Part shown: piece after piece, positions 56,431 to 64,000 of the stretch
Position numbering within the stretch: the stretch's first letter is position 1
How the letters are laid out: every line of letters starts with the position of its first letter
Source: Chlorella sorokiniana
Lineage: Eukaryota; Chlorophyta; Trebouxiophyceae; Chlorellales; Chlorellaceae
NCBI GenBank assembly: GCA_025917655.1
Contig: CP084620.1
Coordinates: forward strand, 1,178,001 to 1,242,000
DNA length: 64,000 bases
Reading direction: 5' to 3'
Position numbers and translations under genes: made by a program
Notes under the pieces: generated by a model
Database searches by the model: none
Told to the model about the DNA's origin: nothing
What the model saw: only the letters and a program-made list of their open reading frames with translations

Positions 56431-59400
56431 ACCGCCTTGCTGCGTGGCCACCACCGCCGCCAACAAGCAAAGCCCGCCCTAGCCTTTGGAGTCAGCTGTG
56501 GCTGTGTTGGTGCAGGCTTCCTGCATGGTGTGGCCTCCTTTGACCCCTTGCCGGATGCCGTGCTGATCTGGACGCGCTTCACCCCCGCCAGCCCCGCCGA
56601 GGCTGTGGCGGTTGGCTGGCAGGTGTCTGACCGGAGCGACTTTGGCAGCATCGTGGCCGGGTGAGGGCGCTGACTGGGCGGCTGCTCTAGGGCTGGGTGC
56701 TGGCTCCTCTCCCAGGCCCCCGCAGCAGCGGCGTTGCGCGCACTGTCGCCCCCGCCCGAAGCCCGCTGCGGGTTGTGGGCACTGCTGGCAGCAGCACAGC
56801 GTGCAAAGCTATTTAAACATTCCGCCTGCGGAAAGTGGCGACAGCGGATTACAGCTGGTTGTTGCCAGTGTTGGTGCAAGCTTGGGGGCTCTGCAACCAG
56901 CGTCCTTCCCGGCCTTTGGTTTATTTGGTGCCTGCAGCGGCAGCGCCACCACGGATGCCGCCCGCGACTTCACAGTGACTGTGGACGCCGCCGACCTGCG
57001 GCCCGGCACCCGCTACTGGTACCGCTTCTCCAGCGGCAAGCTGCACAGGTGGGCATGCCCTGCCTGCAGCCCGAAACGCGTTGCAGCTGCAAAGCGGTGC
57101 AAGCAGCGTGTGAACCCCAAAAGCTTCAATATCTCTTATTGCGCTCTGCAGCGAGGTGGGGGCGACCAAAACGGCGGCGGCAGGCCCTCTGGAGGCCCTG
57201 ACCTACGCCGCCGTGTCCTGCTCCAACTGGGCCTACGGCTTCTTCCACCCCTACCACCTCCTCTCCAAGGTGGATGACCTCGACTTTGTGGTGCACTGCG
57301 GGGGTGAGTGGCGCCAGAGCTGCGGGGCCCAGCGGCAGCGGACGCTTCTCCTGTCGGGCTGTATCCGCTGCACCGGCCGGCGTGCTACAAGCTGGAAGGC
57401 TTGGCCCACACCTCCCCCCGCCTGTGTTCTGTGGCTGACCCTCCTGTGTGTTGCAGACTACATCTACGAGTATGAGAAGGGGGTGTACCCCTCCCGACAC
57501 TTCATGGCCCGCCACGGCCTGCGCCCCAAGCACCGCTGCACGACCCTGGACGACTACCGCCAGCGCTACGCGTGCTACAGGCGAGGCTTCCCTGACTCGT
57601 ACGGCGCTCCCTGCCCTCAGCTCTGTGCTTGGCGAAGCCGCAACGCCATGCCTGGGTGCAGGACGGACCCAGCCCTGCGGGAGCTCCATCGGCGCGTGCC
57701 TATGGTTGCAGGTGCGGCGGCTGCTCTGCGGGGAGTCTGTGATGCCCTCCAGTGGTTGCACCCAAGCGCCGCACATCTGCGCCGCCCTGCCATCCCTGCC
57801 AAGCAGTGTGGGACGATCACGAGATCATGGACGACGCACACGAGCAGGTGCGACGCAAAGGCTGGCGTGTGCATCCAACGCAGCGGGCATTCACGGCAGC
57901 GGGCATTTACAGCTGGCATTTACAGCTGGCAGGACCCCCCCCAAAAAAACAAAACAAACACGCCTGCAGGGCGCCGGCGGGTTTGATGGCGGCAAGAGCG
58001 AGTGGAAGCAGCGCTCGCTGGCGGCGGTGCAGGCCTTTGTGGAGTGGGTGCCGGTGCGGGGCATGAGCCACGAGCGGCTTGACCTGGCTGGCTGCCATCG
58101 GACCCTCCACTTTGGCGACTTGATGACGCTGGTGAGTTTTCTGTATGCCTGGCAGGAGCCTTGCCTGCTGCCAAGGCTGCCGAGTCCCCCAAGTCACCTC
58201 GGTGCCATCCTCCCCACCCACACCTCAGATGCTGGTAGAAAACCGGTTGTCCCACCGCATGCCCCCAATAGAAGTGGAGAAGACGGACTTCTACAAGCTG
58301 GCAGCCCAGACCAAGACCAAGGATGTGCGTGGGCCCTTGCGCTCGTGCTCCGCATCGCCACACGGGGCGGGCCTGGGGTCGCTGGAACATGATCACCCAC
58401 AGAAGCGGCACTGCCCATTTTTGGTGCTCAGCGTTTACACTGCGCCCCCCGGCAGTGGGACGAAGAGAAGATTCGTGATGCCGCCGAGGAGCTGAAGCGC
58501 CAGCTGGCAGATCCGTCCCGAGAGATGATTGGAAGGCGGCAAGTGGAGGATGTGGGGCGGGCGGTGCAGGAGTCAGGTGGCTCGTCGACGACTGCCGCCA
58601 CCTCCCGGGCTGTCAGCTTGCTCGTCCCTCTTGGGCCCTGGGTGCCAGGAGGCCGTTGCCAGCCCACCCCCTGTCACGCCCCCTGCAGTGGCGGCGGGCG
58701 CCCTTGGCAGGTGCTGGTGTCCCAGACGGTGCTGAGCCCTATCAAAGCGCCAAAGCTGCAGGCCACGGTGCGCCTGCAGCCCCCTTGCGTGGATCTGCCG
58801 CAAGGCCCTCAAGACAGCCACCAGCAACAGGCGGGCGGGCAAGGAGGGTGCTGAGATGGCCCGGATGTACCTGGGTGAGTTTGGGGGTCAGCAGGGCCAG
58901 CCTTAGACGCTGCACAGGCATGCTTGCACCTGTTGAGGGCCTGGCTCCAAGCTATCTCACCGCCGCCCCCCCCTCTTTTACCTACCACCTTCAGCGATGG
59001 GCAAGTTTGGGGTGCCCATGAACCCTCGAGCCTACGACGGCTACGCCGGGAGCGGGCAAAGGTGAGCAGCGGGAGGCTGCCTGGGCATGCCCCTGCCTTG
59101 GAGCGCGCCTCCGCCCGCTGACAGCCGCCTATCCTGGCGCACCGCCCGCAGCTGCTGCAGGCGCTGAGCGTGGAGGGCAGCAACCCAGTGGTGATGGCGG
59201 GTGACAGCCACAACGCTTGGGCTCACGAAATCGTGGACTCTTCGGGCGCAGGTGTGAGGTGCAGGAGATTGAGCAGCCGGGAGCTGAGCGGGCACCGGCG
59301 CCCACGCCAGCTCAAATGGCAGCCTTGCCGCATGTCAGCCCACATTTCACCTGCAAGGGCCACACAGTGCAAGCAAGTCCTGCTGTGCACAACTCGGTGC

Positions 59401-60178
59401 GCTGCTCGGGTGCAGGTTGGGGGTTGAGTTTGATGCCCCCGCTGTCACGGCGGTGGGCGCCTTCGAGGACATCCACCAGCGGTTTGAGGAGAAGGTTGGC
59501 TCGGTGGCGCGCAGGCTCTTCCCCCTCTACCTCTTCACGCCCTGGGTGGAGGATGCGCTGCTGGCAGCCAACAGCGACACCCTCAAGTTCTGCAACCTGG
59601 ACCGGCGGGGGTTTGTGCTGTACCACGTCACGCGCGGCAAATTCCACGCAGGTGGGCATCCCGGCTTGCAAGGTCTGCCTATGGTAAGCAGACCAGGGCG
59701 AGCCCCGCTTCACTGCTATCCTCACACACAAACGCTGTCGCCCGCAGAGTTCCACTCGGTGAGCAGCGTGCGCAAGAAGAGCTACGAGCACTACTGCTCA
59801 GCAGGTGGGGCTCGCTGCGGCTGGCTGGCCTGGCCATCAAGTGCCCCTTACCCGCCCCTTGCCCGCCCACCTGCGCCTCTTGGCCCCATTTGCACGCAGC
59901 GTTTGATGTGGAGGCAGGCATCAAAGGGCGGCTCAGGCCGGGAGTGAGATACCTGGTGCGGTGCTTGACTGCGCCGCCGCCCCTCGGGCCCCCAAACAAC
60001 CATCCGCCACCAGCGGAGTGCCGCTGCTGCGGTGCGTTGCAAAAAAGCAACCTGCATGCTGGCGTTCCCTCCCCATCGCCCTACGCAGACGATCGATGGC
60101 CAGCTGCCGCAGCGGGAGCAGCCAAAGCGCTCCGCCATCCTACGCTCCACCCGAGGGGTGCGACGCAACACCTGGTGA
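56431..60178 (+). CDS. phoD: PhoD-like alkaline phosphatase / phosphodiesterase
   Basis: Metal-dependent phosphatase of the PhoD family, releasing phosphate from esters. First secure exon at 56431: ALAFGVSCGCVGAGFLHGVA, then DPLPDAVLIWTRFTP. The PhoD N-domain follows (DLRPGTRYWYRFSSGKLH). Catalytic motifs in order: ALTYAAVSCSNWAYGFFHPY, DDLDFVVHCGDYIYEYEKGV, VWDDHEIMDDAHE near 57810, VLVSQTVLSPIKAPKL near 58720, MAGDSHNAWAHEIVDSSGA near 59200 and GVEFDAPAVTAVGAFEDIHQ near 59420. It ends RSAILRSTRGVRRNTW. About 15 exons. The 5' exon with the ATG was not resolved; candidates at 56301 and 56346 do not join in frame. A signal peptide therefore cannot be judged. Confidence 0.9.
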
Positions 60179-60421
60179 CAGCCTGCTGGCTGGGTCGGCA
60201 GCCAGCCACTGTGCACTGTTGGCAAGGTGGAGCTGCATTTTCACAACGCTAGAAGGGCGGTTGAGGGGAGAGCAAGCTGAATGAATGTATAGAGGCAGTC
60301 TTTTGTCAGTCAAAACATACGTCGGGGCACAACAACGCTGTCAACAATGAGAAACGCTTCATGCAGCGCTGTCAAACCACATCAGCCACCGGCCAGGGGC
60401 AGGCGGCACACCGCCGCCGCC
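60179..60421. other. Gap between convergent genes
   Basis: Short 3' UTR space between the PhoD gene (+) and the kinetochore-type gene (-). No TGTAA in either orientation was found. Confidence 0.5.
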
Positions 60422-63400
60422 TCAAGTCTGCGCCGACAGCGCTGGCTGCGCCCCAAACAGCGGATTCTGCCAGTTGCTGAGGAAGGCGGCGTCCTGGGGC
60501 AGCGCTGGGCGCGGCACCGCGTCCCGCGCAAGCTGGCTGCAGGGCGAGCAGGATGGGAGGCAGGCGGTCAGGCATCGGGAGAAAGTGTGTCCCCAGGCAG
60601 GCGCGCAGGGCAGCAAGGCTCACACAACTTAGCACAGGCCGAAGGCGGGAACCCACCTGAGCTCCCGGCAGATGGCGCGCAGGCGGCCGGGCGCTTCTGG
60701 CGCCGCCGCCACCGCCTGTGCAATGCGCTGCGTCGTGATCTGGCCCTCGCCGTCAAACCAGACACGCGGCTGGGCCTCCACGGCGCCTGCCGGGTAGCTG
60801 CCGGGCAGCTGCAGCGTCACCCCAAACTTGATCTCTGCATCCAGGTTGATGAAGGACAGCGCCAGGCGGCCACCTGCACGGCACGCAGCTGGGGCTGGTG
60901 GGGAGATGGGTGCCGGGAAGCGGTGCGCCTGGGCCACATAATTGGCTGCTGCTGGGGAGGCTGTGCACTCGTGTGAGGCCAGCCGGCACTCACCGGGCAG
61001 GCAGGCCGCGTCGCTGAGGGCGGTGCAGGCGAGGCGCAGGCCGTCCAGCTCAGCGGCCAGGTCCGCCAGCCGACTGCAGTGTGGAAAACGCGGCGGGGTG
61101 GACACTCAGTCGCGGCAGACGAGCCGCCGATACTTGATCGAGGCTGCCTCACGCGGGCTGCTTTAGAGCCAGCCCGGCACCCCGCCCCTGCCCCACACAC
61201 ACCCAACCGCACCTGAGCCGCGCTGCAGCAGCCTGCACCATGGCTGCCACCTTGGCGCCGCTGGGATCCGCCACCTGCACCTCCGCCGCGCCGCCTGCTG
61301 CACACCCCGCCAGCTCCGCCAGCAGCGCGTGGCGCTCGGGCGGCAGCCCTCCCTCTGCCTGCGGCAGCGCCTCCACCGCTAGGGTGGCGTGGGTGCGGCT
61401 GACGCCCAGGCGCAGGCGGAAGAGGGGGCCAGGCGCAGGGCGGCCTCCCCGCTGACCGGGTCCTCCCGCGCCGACTCCAGCTGCCAGCCAAGGCACGAAC
61501 GCAGCACTTCCAGCTCCTCGAGCTGCGAGTGGAGGGCAAAGGGGAAATGTGTGTGTGTGTGTGCGTGTATGGGGGAAGGGGAGTTTCTTTTGTTTCTTTC
61601 CTCGGGCCAGGACTGCGAAGAGTTGGAGGCATGGGATGCTCCTCGCCAGCTGCAAGCCAGCAAGCCAGAGGGAGGGGGTGCGGCCGCCCCACCTTCTTCA
61701 CAATGGCCAGCGGCGAGGAGTCGGCGGCAATGCCCCCGGCCTGGCCCCGGCTCTGCATCAGCGTCATCTGCAGCGCGTCTGTGCGGCTGCGCAGCGCCTC
61801 GCGCTCATGGGCAATGGCGGCGTGCTCCTCCTGGGACGCAGAATGGGGGGGGGTCAGGGGCGATTGCAGGAGATGAGAGCTGCAGAGTTGACAGGCCTTG
61901 CTGCGGCAGTGCCACAGAGCGCGAGCAGGGTGGCTGGCCGGCTCACCCGCAGCCGCGCCACCCGCTCCTGCACCTCCTGCAGGCGCTGCCGCCGCTGCTC
62001 GTTGGCGGCGGCCTCCTCCGCCGCCGCGCTGCACGCCCAGCAGCGCTGCGCGCCGCTCCGCCTCGCCTTGCAGCTCCGCCTCCTCCTGGGCCATGCGGCG
62101 GTGCTGCTCCGCCACAAACTGCTGGGCGGCGCCGGCCAGCTGCTCCCCTGCTGTCGGGTGTCCTGCGCCAGGGCCAGGTCGGCCTGCAGGGCCTCCAGGT
62201 TGCGGCACAGGCGCGCGTGGCGGCTCTCCTCCATCTGCATCACGCGTGTGTTTTGGTGGTGGTGGGGGGTGGGGGCGGGGGCCGGGGGCTGAATGAGACC
62301 AGCCAGCGAGGCACAAAGAGGTGCTTTTGTGCCTGCAGCGCTGCAGCCGCCTGGATTGAATCGCGCAGCTGCCCTCCAAATCAGGCAGGTGGTGCCCACG
62401 GGCCGCCGCCCCCCCATGACCCACCTGCCGCCGCACGTCCTGAGGCAGTACACCGCCTTCTGGCGGCAGACCCGCTTGAGCAGGCCCACGTCGCGGCGCA
62501 GCGCATCCAGCCCCTCCTCATCCGCCACCTGGGCGCGCTGGAAGGCGGCCGGGTTGGCCTGGCCCACCAGCGCCTCGGCGTCGGCGGCGCTGCTTGGCAC
62601 GGGGGGCGATGGCGTCGGCGTTGGGGGGGCGGCCAAGGTGCAGCGGCGAGCCGGGCGCTGCATGTGTCAGCGGTGCAGCAGGGCACCCACAGGGCAGCAT
62701 GAGCCTGCCGGCAGCCCCACCTGACGCGCCGCGCCGCCACCTCCTCCTGCAGTATGCGGCACCCGTTCTCCAGCATGGTGACGTGGGGGAGGTGAGGGCC
62801 AGCAGGCGGTACGCCTCCCCAGCCCCTGCGGTACGGGGTTGGGCTGCAGGTCGGCGTAGTTGATGGAGGCGCCGCGCCGCAGGTTGTCCAGGAACTGGAC
62901 CTCGGTCAGGCGCGCAAAGTCCTGCTCGGGGAGAGGTGGGGGGGGGGGATGTGATTAGTTGAGACTTGGTGTCAGGAGGGAGAGGGACGGCCAGCCATGG
63001 GAGACCAGGCTGCTGGGCAGGACACACAGTGGAGGAAGGGGCGCGGGCTCAGCGGCAGAGAGCCGTCGCTGCAGCCCGCAGCGCAGCCGGCTCAGCGCAG
63101 CTAAGGTGCCACCTGGAAGGTCATGGGCAGCGGCGGCGCCAGCTGCGGGGTCATGCCGCCGCGGTGCAGCGCCACCGCCGACCCCGGGTAGCGCCCCAGC
63201 GAGGCGGAGCCGGGGCGGCGGCAAAGTGCACGCGCGCGCGCTGCCGGGGTAGTGCTGCGCCACCGCCGAGGCAGGGGCCGCCAGCAGGCCGCCGGTGGCG
63301 GGGTGCGGCCCAGGGGCGTGCGTGCCAGCTTGGGCCCTCCAGGGATCTGTTGGGAAGGGGGGGCAAAATGGGGGGCCGGGTATGAGGCGCGGCTGCGGCC

Positions 63401-64000
63401 AGACAGGTGCCCTGCATTCAGGCAGTGACGGCAGGGCGCAGGGCGCCGAGCGGCAGCCTGGGCAGGACCACCCACCCACCTGGCTGTCTGCCGTCATGTC
63501 AGCGTCAATGGGGTATGCGGCTGCAGCGTACGGGGGCATGCTGCCAGGGGTGCGGGCCAGGCGGTGGGTGCCACGCTGGCCGTGGGTGCTGTGGGAGGCG
63601 GGGGTGGGCTGGTGCAGCGCGTGGGTGGGCTGGTGCGGCGCGCTGCGCGTGCTGCGGGTGTTGCTGCGCGGCGTGCCGTGCGCGTGGGAGGCGGAGCGCG
63701 CGTGGGAGGCGGGCCGAGCCGTCACCGGCGTGCGCGCCAGCTTGGGCCCCCAGGGATGACGTCGCCGAGGGCAGGCTGGCTGCGGGGCTGCCTGGCACCA
63801 AACTCGCCGCAGCCAGGCGCCATGATGGGCGACGCAAAGCCGTCGCCCGCCGCCTGCTGCTGCTGCTGTTGGAAACGCTCGGCGGCGGCATGCCCCGCCC
63901 CTGCTGCATCGCCAGGCCGCCCCTGCTGCCCGCCGGGAAGCTCCGGCGGGTGGTCAAACTCGTCCAGGGACAGGTCGGTGAGGGCGCCGCCGCCGCCAGG
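60422..64000 (-). CDS. Probable KNL1/Spc7-type kinetochore protein, partial
   Basis: Runs in from the right edge; the N-terminus is outside. N-terminal part visible here is disordered: LTDLSLDEFDHPPELPGG, a Gln run, and two copies of IPGGPKLARTP (near 63750 and 63340), then IDADMTADSQ, which recalls the MELT motifs of KNL1. Near 62920 comes FARLTEVQFLDNLRRGASIN, close to the Spc7/KNL1 head. Long coiled coil follows: MLENGCRILQEEVAARR, MQMEESRHARLCRNLEALQA, AIAHEREALRSRTDALQMTL and LEELEVLRSCLGWQLESARE. The C-terminal globular part is LALSFINLDAEIKFGVTLQL then PRVWFDGEGQITTQRIAQAV, as expected for an RWD domain. It ends LSNWQNPLFGAQPALSAQT. KNL1 links microtubules and checkpoint proteins to the MIS12 complex. 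One C is missing in the run 63747-63751. Confidence 0.6.

Overview
The window reads as nuclear DNA of a unicellular green alga, most likely a Chlorella-like trebouxiophyte. The support is high GC with long C- and G-rich introns, dense short introns with GT-AG borders, the green-algal poly(A) signal TGTAA, and plastid genes (CP12, a PYG7/Ycf37-type photosystem I assembly factor, a plastid-type riboflavin deaminase, an organellar RlmH). No mobile element, CRISPR array, rRNA or tRNA could be supported. Almost every gene is split, so spans below are start codon to stop codon; exon borders are given where phase and splice signals agree.

Layout. 1-3.8 kb: two tandem minus-strand DUF506 (PDDEXK-like) genes. 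4.3-5.0: a WW-domain protein with a C-terminal membrane anchor (+). 5.2-6.1: RlmH (-). 6.5-7.5: RING-H2 protein (+). 8.1-10.1: very-long-chain 3-oxoacyl-CoA reductase (+). 10.4-15.0: MMS19 (-). 15.7-19.3: receptor-like protein kinase (-). 20.0-22.1: STAT-type SH2 protein (+). 23.0-26.3: MINDY deubiquitinase (+). 26.5-28.8: WD40 protein (-). 28.9-30.6: unrecognised protein (-). 31.4-41.4: a 10-kb gene for a modular surface protein with three LamG-like domains, a four-fold FNII-like cysteine array and one membrane span (+). 41.9-43.5: PYG7-like (-), divergent from CP12 at 43.7-44.6 (+). 45.2-46.0: RibD-type deaminase (-). 46.9-49.1: KH+WW RNA-binding protein (+) with a long 3' UTR. 50.6-52.8: JmjC oxygenase (+). 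53.1-54.4: unrecognised (-). 54.4-56.0: VTI1 Qb-SNARE (+). 56.4-60.2: PhoD-like phosphatase (+). 60.4-end: probable KNL1/Spc7 kinetochore protein (-), cut by the window edge.

This is ordinary gene-dense chromosome, not one operon-like system. The only functional pairing is the PYG7-like/CP12 divergent pair, which share 278 bp of upstream DNA and both serve photosynthesis. The most novel items are the LamG/FNII-like membrane protein, a duplicated SNARE-motif exon in VTI1, and the membrane-anchored WW protein.

Data quality matters here. In at least 14 places a conserved protein jumps reading frame by exactly one missing base, nearly always at a run of four to six G or C. I read this as homopolymer under-calling in the assembly rather than as gene decay.
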